NCBI GenBank assembly: GCA_947653505.1
Contig: CANTHI010000020.1
Span: forward strand, 1-16,362
DNA length: 16,362 bases
Origin: an uncultured Eubacterium sp.
GTDB lineage: Bacteria; Bacillota_A; Clostridia; Lachnospirales; Lachnospiraceae
Reading direction: 5' to 3'
Shown in pieces: positions 8,725-16,362 of this stretch. Under the pieces are notes generated by a model. The model saw only the letters and a program-made list of their open reading frames with translations. It was not told where the DNA came from and ran no database searches. The position numbers and the translations under genes were made by a program. Each line of letters starts with the position of its first letter. The first letter of the stretch is position 1.

Positions 8725-9702
8725 ATGTCATATCGGGAACTGAAATTTAATAAAGATTCGGTATTTCTTGTAACGGGCGGAGCCGGCTTTATTGGCTCCA
8801 ATCTGTGTGAGGCAGTCCTGCAGCTCGGCTGCAGCGTGCGCTGTCTGGATGATCTGTCTACAGGAAAACAGGAGAATGTGGATCTGTTTGCAAATGACAG
8901 CAGGTATCTGTTTCTAAAAGGAGATATCAAAGATCCTAAGGTCTGCATGCAGGCATGTGAAGGAGTGGATTATGTGCTGCATCAGGCAGCATGGGGAAGC
9001 GTGCCGCGCTCTATAGAGATGCCGTTATTTTACTGTGCCAATAATATCACTGGGACACTCAATATGCTGGAAGCAGCCAGACAGTGTCATGTAAAAAAAT
9101 TTGTGTATGCGTCCAGCTCGTCTGTATATGGAGACGAACCGCAGCTTCCGAAGCAGGAAGGAAGAGAAGGAAAGCTCTTATCGCCATATGCCGTTACCAA
9201 ACGCTGTGACGAGGAGTGGGCCAGACAGTACTGGCTCCATTACGGACTGGAGACGTATGGCCTGCGTTACTTTAACGTATTTGGCAGACGGCAGGATCCG
9301 GACGGGCCTTATGCGGCAGTGATTCCAAGGTTTATCCGCCAGCTGCTGCATGACGGGCAGCCGGTCATACATGGGGATGGCAGGCAGAGCAGGGATTTTA
9401 CGTATATTGACAATGTCATTGAAGCGAATTTAAAGGCATGTCTGGCGCCTGAGGAAGCCGCCGGGGAAGTCTATAATATCGCCTGCGGCAGCAGGGAGTA
9501 CCTGGTGGATCTGTATCATACACTGGCACAGACACTGGGAAAGCAGACGGAGCCATTGTACGGACCAGAACGGGCAGGAGATATCAGACACAGCAACGCG
9601 GACATCCATAAAGCAGAAACGATGCTTGGCTACAGGCCGGAATATGATTTTGCAGAAGGGATTGCGCAGGCGGCGGAATGGTATCAGGAGCATCTGCAGT
9701 AA
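8725..9702 (+). CDS. UDP-N-acetylhexosamine 4-epimerase (WbpP/TviC type)
   Basis: This 325 aa extended SDR protein has the full family length. It contains VTGGAGFIGSNL (G18, G21, G24 of the NAD motif), DDLSTGK, YASSSSVYGD with the catalytic serine region, and SPYAVTK with Tyr155 and Lys159. The long N-terminal SYRELKF start and the HQAAWGSVPRSIEMP segment are typical of WbpP/TviC enzymes, which interconvert UDP-GlcNAc(A) and UDP-GalNAc(A). With the 6-dehydrogenase at 6098 it forms the same pair that makes UDP-GalNAcA in Vi antigen and in Pseudomonas O6. ATG 8725 is two bases after the polymerase stop, with GAGAGG at 8711-8716. An in-frame upstream extension lies inside the polymerase gene and is unrelated to the family. 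Confidence 0.9.
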   Translation: MSYRELKFNKDSVFLVTGGAGFIGSNLCEAVLQLGCSVRCLDDLSTGKQENVDLFANDSRYLFLKGDIKDPKVCMQACEGVDYVLHQAAWGSVPRSIEMPLFYCANNITGTLNMLEAARQCHVKKFVYASSSSVYGDEPQLPKQEGREGKLLSPYAVTKRCDEEWARQYWLHYGLETYGLRYFNVFGRRQDPDGPYAAVIPRFIRQLLHDGQPVIHGDGRQSRDFTYIDNVIEANLKACLAPEEAAGEVYNIACGSREYLVDLYHTLAQTLGKQTEPLYGPERAGDIRHSNADIHKAETMLGYRPEYDFAEGIAQAAEWYQEHLQ

Positions 9703-9719
9703 AATAAGGAGAAGCGCCT

Positions 9720-11597
9720 ATGTGTGGGATAAATGGTTTTTATGATCTGCGGCATCAGTATTCTTATGAGGAACGTGCCGGGATCGTCCATGCAATGAAT
9801 GAAAAAATCAGATACCGGGGACCAGACAGCGAGGGAATGTATCAGGATGCGGCGCTGGCAATGGGGATGAGACGTCTTGCGGTTCTGGATCTGAAATCGG
9901 GAAACCAGCCTGTTTACAACGAAGACCGTTCACTTGTCATCGTGTATAACGGTGAGATTTATAATTACAGCGACTTAAAAAAGCAGCTGGTAAAGCGCGG
10001 GCATCAGTTTTGCTCCGCGACCGATACGGAAGTGGTCCTGCATGCCTATGAAGAGTATGGGACGGACGCATTCCGCAGGCTGGATGGGATGTTTGCATTT
10101 GCCATATATGATGTCAGAAAAAAGCGGCTTATTCTGGCGAGAGACTGTATGGGAGAAAAGCCTTTGTATTATTATGCGGGCCGTGCATTTTTGTGGGCTT
10201 CAGAACTAAAAAGCATTATGGGTACAGGCATCCCTTTAAAACAGCTGGATATCCAGGCGTTAAATCAGTATTTTCAGCTCAGATACATACCAGCGCCGCG
10301 TACCATCTGGCAGGATGTGCGTAAGCTGCGGGCCGGACACTATCTGACGGTGGATGCAGACGGAACGGTCTGTGAAAAAGAGTACTGGAGTCTTTTACAG
10401 AATAAAAGATGCCAGCATCTGTCTTACAGGCAGGCACAGCAGCAGTTAAAGGCGTTATTGCGAAAGTCTGTCAGGGAAAGGATGAACAGTGATGTTGCCG
10501 TCGGCGCTTTGTTAAGCGGAGGGATGGATTCCGGCGTCATTGTCAGTCTGATGGCAGAATACAGTACCCGGCCGGTCCGTACGTTTACGATGGGATTTGC
10601 AGAAAAGGAATACGACGAAAGGGCGCGGGCACGCCTGATCGCAGAAAAATACCGGACCAGCCATCACGAATACGAGCTGGATCATACGCAGGTATTGCAG
10701 TGCCTGGACAGCATACTGGAAACCATCGACGAGCCATTTGCAGATTCCTCTCTTCTGCCTGCATATTTTATATCGGAATTTGCGGGGGAGCATGTAAAGG
10801 TCATTCTGACCGGAGACGCCGGAGATGAGTTGTTTTTAGGATACAGCAGATATCTGATCGGCTATTACAGCAGGCTGCTTTGCCGTTTGCCCAAATGGCT
10901 GCGTGACGGTTTTGCCAGGGTGGTATATGCCCTGCCGGATCAGAGCGTGAAAAGCCGCCAGATACGGAAAGTGCTTCATTGCTGCGGGCAGAATGCATTT
11001 GAGCAGTATCAGGAACTGGTCAGTCTGGGCTTCAAAGAAGAGGAACGCCAAAAACTGCTGAACAGGCAATATTTTTCGAAAGACTGTATGGCATTTCTAA
11101 AGGAACGGTACGACGCTGCGGATGGAAGCGCCTGGAAAAAAGTCCAGTATACCGATCTTACGACCGTACTGGAAGGAGATATGCTCGTAAAAATGGACCG
11201 CATGAGTATGCTGCATTCACTGGAGACCAGGACGCCTCTGCTGTCAAAGGAGATCGTGGAATTTGCGTTTTCCCTTCCGGATGCGTACAAAATCAGGGGC
11301 AAAACGCTGAAACGGATTTTCAAAAGTACGTTTGCTGATGTACTGCCAGAAAATTATACAAAGCTGCCAAAGTCCGGGTTTGGGATTCCGCTGGACGACT
11401 GGTTCCGTAAGGAGCTGAAAGACTGGGTCAGACAGAAGCTGAATCCAAAAAAACTGGAGCGGGACGGAATCCTGAACGGGAAATATGTGAATCGCATATT
11501 AAAAGAGCATTTTTCAGGACGGGTCAACCGGAAAGAAGAAATATGGGCGCTGCTCGTATTTCAGACCTGGTATGAGCGGGAGGGCGCTGCGGCATAA
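9720..11597 (+). CDS. AsnB/WbpS-like glutamine-dependent amidotransferase, copy 1
   Basis: This 625 aa protein belongs to the asparagine-synthase family. The glutaminase domain starts with MCGINGF, making Cys2 the N-terminal nucleophile, and continues with RYRGPDSEG, RRLAVLDL, GNQPVYN and VYNGEIYNY. The ATP-pyrophosphatase domain has the PP-loop SGGMDSG (266-272) and TGDAGDELFLGY (364-375). Classical AsnB enzymes that use aspartate read GEGSDE at the latter site, as I recall; the GDxGDE form is common in polysaccharide-locus members. The likely reaction is amidation of a uronic acid carboxyl, as proposed for WbpS of Pseudomonas O-antigen. The ribosome site AAGGAGAA (9706-9713) fits ATG 9720. 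It is a paralogue of the gene at 12810. Family is certain; the uronic-acid substrate is inferred from context. Confidence 0.88.
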   Translation: MCGINGFYDLRHQYSYEERAGIVHAMNEKIRYRGPDSEGMYQDAALAMGMRRLAVLDLKSGNQPVYNEDRSLVIVYNGEIYNYSDLKKQLVKRGHQFCSATDTEVVLHAYEEYGTDAFRRLDGMFAFAIYDVRKKRLILARDCMGEKPLYYYAGRAFLWASELKSIMGTGIPLKQLDIQALNQYFQLRYIPAPRTIWQDVRKLRAGHYLTVDADGTVCEKEYWSLLQNKRCQHLSYRQAQQQLKALLRKSVRERMNSDVAVGALLSGGMDSGVIVSLMAEYSTRPVRTFTMGFAEKEYDERARARLIAEKYRTSHHEYELDHTQVLQCLDSILETIDEPFADSSLLPAYFISEFAGEHVKVILTGDAGDELFLGYSRYLIGYYSRLLCRLPKWLRDGFARVVYALPDQSVKSRQIRKVLHCCGQNAFEQYQELVSLGFKEEERQKLLNRQYFSKDCMAFLKERYDAADGSAWKKVQYTDLTTVLEGDMLVKMDRMSMLHSLETRTPLLSKEIVEFAFSLPDAYKIRGKTLKRIFKSTFADVLPENYTKLPKSGFGIPLDDWFRKELKDWVRQKLNPKKLERDGILNGKYVNRILKEHFSGRVNRKEEIWALLVFQTWYEREGAAA

Positions 11598-11632
11598 AAA
11601 CATGACAGGAATGGGAGAGAACGGGTTTTAAC

Positions 11633-12748
11633 ATGCATATCGTGATATTTACAATGAATATGAAAAAAGGAGGCACGGAACGCGTGATCAGCGGTCTTTG
11701 CAATACCTGCCTGATTCACAGATATCAGGTGTCGGTCGTGTCTTATCTGGAATGGGAGTGCGAGTATGCGCTGGATGAAAGAATCCATATGTATTCACTG
11801 GGATACAGACAGGAAAACAGCCTGCCAGAAAAGCTGGTTCATACGGCTTTTGCTGCGCGGGCCTGCGCCAGACTTGTGGATTCCATACAGGCGGATCTGG
11901 TGCTGGCGTTTCTGCCCCGTCCCTGTCTGGCAGCATGTCTGATGCGCAGAAAAAATGGCATTCCCGTGATCGGCAGCTACCGGTCGAATCCGTGGTATGA
12001 TATGAAAGGCATCTTCTATCCGTCTCTGGTCCGGATGATCTATGACAGGGCGGATGGGTTTGTATTTCAGACAAAGCAGGCGGCGGGATATTTTCATCAA
12101 AAGCTGCGGAAAAAATCTGTGATCATTCCAAACGCGGTGCATGGAGCGGACCGCTGTCTGCCTTATGAAGGAAAGCGGTCCAGACGGATTGTCAGTGTCG
12201 GGAGATTTACGGATGAAAAAAACTATCCGCTGCTGCTGCGGGCATTTGCCGGCCTGGATAAACAATACGATGATTATACGCTGTGGCTGTATGGCAGATA
12301 TGACAGCCGGCCTGGCATCCGGGAGCTTGCTGTGGAACTGGGGATTTCAAAACGGGTGATTTTTGCGGGACAAAAGGAGGATCTGTATCACGAGATTTGT
12401 GACGCGTGCCTGTTTGTACTCGCTTCCAGATCTGAGGGTATGCCAAACGCACTGATGGAAGCGATGGCGATGGGGCTGCCGGTGATAGCAACCGACTGTC
12501 CCTGCGGCGGTCCGCGTATGCTGATCCAAAACGGGGTCAATGGTATACTTGTGCCAAATGAAGATGAAAACGCGCTGATACAGGCGATGCATGATATGCT
12601 GCGGCATCCAGAGCGAGCGGCACGTCTGGCACGTCACGCTTCAGATATACGCACGACGTACAATGAAGCGGCCATTTACCGCCAGTGGGATAACTATCTG
12701 AAAAAAGTATATGCACGGGCAGGAAAAGGCCCCGGATTGTCTTTGTGA
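11633..12748 (+). CDS. GT4 glycosyltransferase, PglH/PglJ-like
   Basis: This 371 aa GT-B enzyme starts MHIVIFTMNMKKGGTERVI, with the KKGGTER acceptor-domain motif. The donor domain has VGRFTDEKNY and SEGMPNALMEAMAMGLPVIATDCPCGGPRMLI, with EX7E residues E268 and E276. The ATDCPxGPR signature groups it with PglH/PglJ-type transferases that add GalNAc or related sugars to lipid-linked oligosaccharides at the cytoplasmic face. It lies between two amidotransferase genes and is clearly related to the transferase at 14720. The ribosome site GGGAGAG (11613-11619) has a longish 13-base spacer, but no other in-frame start fits the first Rossmann strand. Donor and acceptor cannot be read from sequence. 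Confidence 0.88.
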   Translation: MHIVIFTMNMKKGGTERVISGLCNTCLIHRYQVSVVSYLEWECEYALDERIHMYSLGYRQENSLPEKLVHTAFAARACARLVDSIQADLVLAFLPRPCLAACLMRRKNGIPVIGSYRSNPWYDMKGIFYPSLVRMIYDRADGFVFQTKQAAGYFHQKLRKKSVIIPNAVHGADRCLPYEGKRSRRIVSVGRFTDEKNYPLLLRAFAGLDKQYDDYTLWLYGRYDSRPGIRELAVELGISKRVIFAGQKEDLYHEICDACLFVLASRSEGMPNALMEAMAMGLPVIATDCPCGGPRMLIQNGVNGILVPNEDENALIQAMHDMLRHPERAARLARHASDIRTTYNEAAIYRQWDNYLKKVYARAGKGPGLSL

Positions 12749-12809
12749 GGAATATCTGCTGGCCCCAAAATATGGAATATCAAAAGGATACAGGCAGGGA
12801 GGGAGTTAT

Positions 12810-14681
12810 ATGTGCGGGATCTGCGGGTTTGTGACAAAGCATAAAATATCATATGAAAAACTGAAAGAAATGAACAATTCGATGGTTCACCGTGGGCCGG
12901 ATGACAGTGGGGAAGAGATAGAATGTGTCACAGAAAATATCTGGATTGGTCTCGCGCAGAGAAGACTGTCAATACTGGATCTGTCCGGTCTGGGGCATCA
13001 GCCGATGCAGTCTGCGGACGGGAGTGTGTCCGTTGTATTTAACGGCGAGATTTATAACTATCAGGAGTTAAAGTCCGTACTGTCCGGCTATCCGTTCCGC
13101 TCCCACTGTGATACGGAAGTCATTCTTGCAGCGTACCTGAAATGGGGGATCGGTTGTGTGAAGCGGTTCAATGGCATGTTTGCGTTTGCAGTGTCTGACA
13201 GAAGGACAAAGGAGGTCTGGCTTGCCAGGGACCGGATTGGAAAAAAGCCTTTATATTATTACTGGCATCATGGAGAACTGGTTTTTGGCTCAGAGCTAAA
13301 GCCGCTTATGGCATATCCTTATTTTGAAAAAAAGATCAACAGCAGGGTGTTATCACGTTTTTTGTACCATCAGTATATACAGGCGCCGGAGACGATATTT
13401 GCGCATACATACAAGCTGGAGCCAGGCGCCGTGCTCAGATATCACAACGGATGTATTTCCACACGGAAATACTGGGATGTTTCCCGGGTATATCACAAAA
13501 ATAGAAAAATGCCGGTGAAAGATTACAGACAGGCCAGGGCAGAATTAAAGGCGCTGCTTACCGACGCAGTAAAAATCCGTCTGGAAGCGGATGTGCCGGT
13601 AGGAATGTTTTTAAGCGGCGGTTATGATTCTTCCCTTGTCACAGCGATTGCCCGCAGGGTATCCGGCCAGCCGGTGCGTACCTATGCGATCGGGTTTGAA
13701 GATCCGGAATTAAACGAGGCAGGCTATGCAAAAGCAGTGGCGGAAGCGCTCGGTACAATCCATACGGAGTACTATATTACGGAACAGGATATGCTTTCTC
13801 TGGTGGACAGTATTCCACAATATTACGACGAGCCTTTTGCGGATGCATCCCAGATCCCGAGTATGCTCGTGGCAGAAGCAGCCGCAAAGGATGTAAAGGT
13901 GGCGCTGACCGGAGACGGCGGGGATGAGCTGTTCTGCGGGTATAACATCTATGATCTGGTCCGGCTGGCACAGCTGCTGGATCCGCCCGGCAGGCTGATT
14001 GACAAAATCTGTGGGATGCCCCTGTTTCAGGCAGCCGGACTGGCGGATAGACTGCCGCTGTCTGTAAGAACGATTGTAAAAAACAAAGCTGCGGATACAA
14101 AGACCCAGCTGATCTCAGATATTTATCTGTATCTGGCAGAGACGATGGTCAAAGGGGAGAAGGAGCCGGTCCGGTATCCGGCCGAACTGCATTATGCAGA
14201 GCCGGACTGGCAGAAAAGGCGGATGCTTCTGGATCTGGATACGTATCTGCCCGGAGATATTTTATGCAAAGTGGACCGCGCAACGATGAAATATTCCCTG
14301 GAAGCAAGGTGCCCGCTTTTAGACCACAGGGTTATGGAGTATTCGTTCCGTCTTAGTCATACGTTTAAATACAAATGGCTGAATAAAAAGCGGATTTTAA
14401 AAGATCTTGCGTATGAATATATTCCAAAGAAGCTTTTGGACCGGCCGAAAAAAGGATTCGGCGTTCCGCTGGATGCGTGGCTGAGAGGACCGCTGCGGGA
14501 AATGCTGTTAGATTTTTCCGCTCAGGAATATGTCACAAGACAGGGTATTTTCGAAGCGGGGATGGTAAGAAAGCTGACGGATGATTTTCTGAAAGCAGGG
14601 GACGGCAGAGGGAGAAATTTTTCCAGAATGCTCTGGTCTTATCTGTGCTTTCAAAGGTGGTATCAGAGGTATTTATCATAA
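12810..14681 (+). CDS. AsnB/WbpS-like glutamine-dependent amidotransferase, copy 2
   Basis: This 623 aa protein is the second asparagine-synthase family member in the operon. The start at 12810 is decided by GGGAGGGAG (12797-12805) and by the need for Cys as residue 2 (MCGICGF); an in-frame ATG at 12711 would add 33 residues and remove the nucleophile from the N-terminus. Motifs are HRGPDDSGE, RRLSILDLS, VFNGEIYNYQE, the PP-loop SGGYDSS (269-275) and TGDGGDELFCGY (367-378), and C-terminal KKGFGVPLDAWLRG. It differs widely from copy 1 outside the motifs, so this is not a recent duplication. It probably amidates a second sugar, or the same sugar at a different assembly stage. A true asparagine synthetase is less likely in this context. 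Confidence 0.88.
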   Translation: MCGICGFVTKHKISYEKLKEMNNSMVHRGPDDSGEEIECVTENIWIGLAQRRLSILDLSGLGHQPMQSADGSVSVVFNGEIYNYQELKSVLSGYPFRSHCDTEVILAAYLKWGIGCVKRFNGMFAFAVSDRRTKEVWLARDRIGKKPLYYYWHHGELVFGSELKPLMAYPYFEKKINSRVLSRFLYHQYIQAPETIFAHTYKLEPGAVLRYHNGCISTRKYWDVSRVYHKNRKMPVKDYRQARAELKALLTDAVKIRLEADVPVGMFLSGGYDSSLVTAIARRVSGQPVRTYAIGFEDPELNEAGYAKAVAEALGTIHTEYYITEQDMLSLVDSIPQYYDEPFADASQIPSMLVAEAAAKDVKVALTGDGGDELFCGYNIYDLVRLAQLLDPPGRLIDKICGMPLFQAAGLADRLPLSVRTIVKNKAADTKTQLISDIYLYLAETMVKGEKEPVRYPAELHYAEPDWQKRRMLLDLDTYLPGDILCKVDRATMKYSLEARCPLLDHRVMEYSFRLSHTFKYKWLNKKRILKDLAYEYIPKKLLDRPKKGFGVPLDAWLRGPLREMLLDFSAQEYVTRQGIFEAGMVRKLTDDFLKAGDGRGRNFSRMLWSYLCFQRWYQRYLS

Positions 14682-14719
14682 AGGACAAAAGCAGCTTTGC
14701 AAAGAGCAGAGGGATTAAA

Positions 14720-15892
14720 ATGGGAACCAAAAATGTGATGCTGATCGTTCCCAATCTGGCGCAGGGAGGACAGGAAAGAGTCTGTCTGATGACAGAGGAC
14801 CTTCTGGGCAGGAACGGAGAATTTCAGGTATGTACAGTTATTTTCGACGACCAGAATCTTTTTTATGATACCAGAGGCCACAATATCATTCACATCTGCC
14901 TGCCTGCACAAAAAGGGATAATAAAAAAACTGCTGCAGCTGCTCCGGCGGACTATGGCAGTAAAAAAACTGAAAAAAAGCAGATGCATTGACTATGCTTA
15001 CAGCTTTGGAGCGACTGCGAATATGGTCAATGTGTTTTCCAGGCGGACAGAAAAGGTCTTTACAGGAGTCAGAGGGTATCTGGAGCTGAAAAGCTGGACG
15101 CAGAGAAAATTTGTATATCCGCGGGCGGATGTGACGGTATGCTGTTCCAAAAGTATGGCAGATGATGCAAAACGTATGTACGGACTGGAGCATACCGTAG
15201 CGCTGACCAACCCGGTCGATATAGAAACGGTACGAAAAAAAGCTGCGGCGCAGGCGGTTTCGCTTATGCAAAAGAAAACCGCGGCGAAGGAAAAGATCAT
15301 TATTACGCTCGGAAGGATCCATGAGGTAAAAGGATACGGGCATCTTGTCAGGGCGTTTGCATATATGAACAGGCGGTATAAAAACGCGAGACTGATCCAT
15401 ATCGGCGGCGGAGATCCGCAGCCGTATATCAGGCTGGCCCGTCAGCTGGGAGTGGAAGAGCGGGTAGATTTTTTAGGCGGAAAAACGAACCCGTTTCCAT
15501 ATCTGGCAGGTGCGGATCTGTATGTGCTCTCATCTGTCTCGGAGGGGTTTCCCAACGCGATGGTGGAAGCGATGGCGGCAGGGCTTCCGGTCGTTGCAAC
15601 AGATTGCAAAAGTGGACCGAGAGAAATCCTGCACGAGGACATTTATGATCCGGTATTTGAAAGGAAAGAAATTGTATATGCAGACTATGGGATTCTTGTT
15701 CCGGTGATGGACGGGAAAGCAGACTGGCAGACAGATGCTCTAAAGCCGGAAGAAAAGTGTCTGGCAGACGCGATGCTTCGCATATTATCAGATGAAAAGC
15801 TTGCTGAAGGGTATAGGAAAAAATCAATGGAGCGTGTGCGCAGGTATTCATTGGAGGAATATGAAAAGGCTGTCTGCAGGTTGTTTGTGTGA
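14720..15892 (+). CDS. GT4 glycosyltransferase, PglH/PglJ-like, second copy
   Basis: This 390 aa protein begins MGTKNVMLIVPNLAQGGQERVC, the standard first strand plus GGxER motif. The donor domain has LGRIHEVKGY, HIGGGDPQPY and SEGFPNAMVEAMAAGLPVVATDCKSGPREIL, with EX7E residues E275 and E283. The TDCxSGPREIL signature is shared with the enzyme at 11633 and with PglH/PglJ. An insertion near the C-terminus (PVFERKEIVYADYG...ADWQTDALKPEE) is common in this subgroup. The start at 14720 is set by AGAGGG (14708-14713); an in-frame ATG at 14645 overlaps the amidotransferase and would add 25 residues. It probably adds one hexosamine-type sugar to the repeat unit. Confidence 0.88.
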   Translation: MGTKNVMLIVPNLAQGGQERVCLMTEDLLGRNGEFQVCTVIFDDQNLFYDTRGHNIIHICLPAQKGIIKKLLQLLRRTMAVKKLKKSRCIDYAYSFGATANMVNVFSRRTEKVFTGVRGYLELKSWTQRKFVYPRADVTVCCSKSMADDAKRMYGLEHTVALTNPVDIETVRKKAAAQAVSLMQKKTAAKEKIIITLGRIHEVKGYGHLVRAFAYMNRRYKNARLIHIGGGDPQPYIRLARQLGVEERVDFLGGKTNPFPYLAGADLYVLSSVSEGFPNAMVEAMAAGLPVVATDCKSGPREILHEDIYDPVFERKEIVYADYGILVPVMDGKADWQTDALKPEEKCLADAMLRILSDEKLAEGYRKKSMERVRRYSLEEYEKAVCRLFV

Positions 15893-15913
15893 GAAAAACT
15901 GGTTTTATACAGA

Positions 15914-15922
15914 GAGGAGGGG
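15914..15922 (+). promoter_or_regulatory. Ribosome binding site of the methyltransferase gene
   Basis: GAGGAGGGG with a 5-8 base spacer to ATG 15928. It decides against the in-frame ATG at 15889, which overlaps the end of the glycosyltransferase gene and has no family-like N-terminus. Confidence 0.75.
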
Positions 15923-15927
15923 TGTGG

Positions 15928-16347
15928 ATGAACTCCATCGTCAAAAAAATCAGACATGGTATTTATGCACATTTATATGGAGACTGTTTATCAGAACGAA
16001 GAGCAAAATGGACCGCGCAGGCTGTCAGACACATTCCAAAAGGAAGCAGGATTCTGGATGCAGGAGCGGGAGAATGTAAAAATAGAAAATATTGCAGACA
16101 TCTAAAGTATGTTTCCCAGGATTTTTGTGCGTATGTTCCGGATGCGGAGGATTCGATCCTTCAGCCCAGTGACACGGATCAATGGGATTATTCGAAAATA
16201 GATATTGTGAGTGATATTACAGATATTCCGGTTGGGGATGCATCATTTGATGCGGTAATCTGTACGGAAGTTTTAGAACATCTGGTTCAGCCGGAATCAG
16301 CCATCCGGGAATTTGCAAGAATTTTGAAAGGGGGTCGGGGGAGCTGA
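15928..16347 (+). CDS. Class I SAM-dependent methyltransferase, disrupted by a frameshift near the window edge
   Basis: The readable part is 139 aa. It begins MNSIVKKIRH after a strong site, GAGGAGGGG at 15914-15922. Motif I is RILDAGAGE (D44, G46, G48). It is followed by DIVSDITDIPVGDASFDAVICTEVLEHL, the usual post-motif of Methyltransf_11 proteins, and by REFARILK. The family then expects a PGG-hydrophobic strand and another 80-120 residues, but here the frame ends GGRGS-stop. Removing one G from the run at 16330-16334 restores LKGVGELM, so a frameshift or sequencing error in two adjacent G5 runs is likely. The gene probably methylates a sugar of the polymer or its lipid-linked precursor. 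The product is partial because the window ends 15 bases later. Confidence 0.7.
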   Translation: MNSIVKKIRHGIYAHLYGDCLSERRAKWTAQAVRHIPKGSRILDAGAGECKNRKYCRHLKYVSQDFCAYVPDAEDSILQPSDTDQWDYSKIDIVSDITDIPVGDASFDAVICTEVLEHLVQPESAIREFARILKGGRGS

Positions 16348-16362
16348 TGGACGCGATCTGCT

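Noticed and set aside
9720..11597. Housekeeping asparagine synthetase
   Set aside because: Two diverged copies inside a polysaccharide operon next to UDP-HexNAcA genes make a sugar-amidating role more likely.
14663..15400. 245-codon minus-strand open frame
   Set aside because: It lies opposite the well-supported GT4 gene at 14720-15892, has a His/Phe/Ser-rich translation typical of an antisense shadow, and no start context.

Overview
The window looks like the 5' part of a large surface-polysaccharide (capsule or exopolysaccharide) locus from a Gram-positive Clostridia, most likely a gut Lachnospiraceae. This rests on strong AGGAGG-type ribosome sites, an XRE regulator at the head of the cluster, many short gene overlaps, and Clostridia-like proteins with roughly balanced base composition. 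The assignment is inferred from style, not from a marker gene. All credible genes are on the + strand and run from 855 past the right edge without an internal terminator that I can see, so they probably form one operon of at least 15 kb.

Positions 1-854 hold no convincing gene. They contain an imperfect inverted-repeat element (12-183, with a related third copy at 262-281), a bidirectional rho-independent terminator (379-412), and an AT-rich segment bounded by two nearly identical ~33-35 bp sites in inverted orientation (450-482 and 749-783). Each site is itself a dyad around the same 5-base spacer, ATTAC when both are read in the same orientation. This is the layout of tyrosine-recombinase crossover sites around an invertible promoter. 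I propose that the operon is phase-variable through a ~330 bp promoter inversion. Candidate promoters lie inside the segment in both directions, and the terminator just outside would stop outward transcripts. No recombinase gene is in the window.

The operon order is: XRE regulator (855-1211); Wzz-like chain-length protein with a C-terminal domain resembling a tyrosine autokinase without its P-loop (1237-2910); membrane-bound WbpM/PglF/CapD-type nucleotide-sugar 4,6-dehydratase (2912-4915); PglA-like GT4 glycosyltransferase (4890-6005); WbpO/TviB-type UDP-HexNAc 6-dehydrogenase preceded by a seven-unit 9-bp tandem repeat (6098-7417); polytopic Wzy-like polymerase candidate (7427-8722); WbpP/TviC-type UDP-HexNAc 4-epimerase (8725-9702); two glutamine-dependent AsnB/WbpS-like amidotransferases (9720-11597 and 12810-14681), each followed by a PglH-like GT4 glycosyltransferase (11633-12748 and 14720-15892); and the start of a SAM-dependent methyltransferase that goes out of frame just before the window ends (15928-16347).

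Together the genes suggest a Wzx/Wzy-type polymer containing an N-acetyl-hexosaminuronic acid (probably GalNAcA, from the dehydrogenase and 4-epimerase). Some of the carboxyl groups would be converted to amides (uronamide), as WbpS is thought to do in Pseudomonas O-antigens, and a 6-deoxy HexNAc sugar would come from the dehydratase. No flippase, priming phosphoglycosyl transferase or separate tyrosine kinase/phosphatase is seen here; they may lie downstream.
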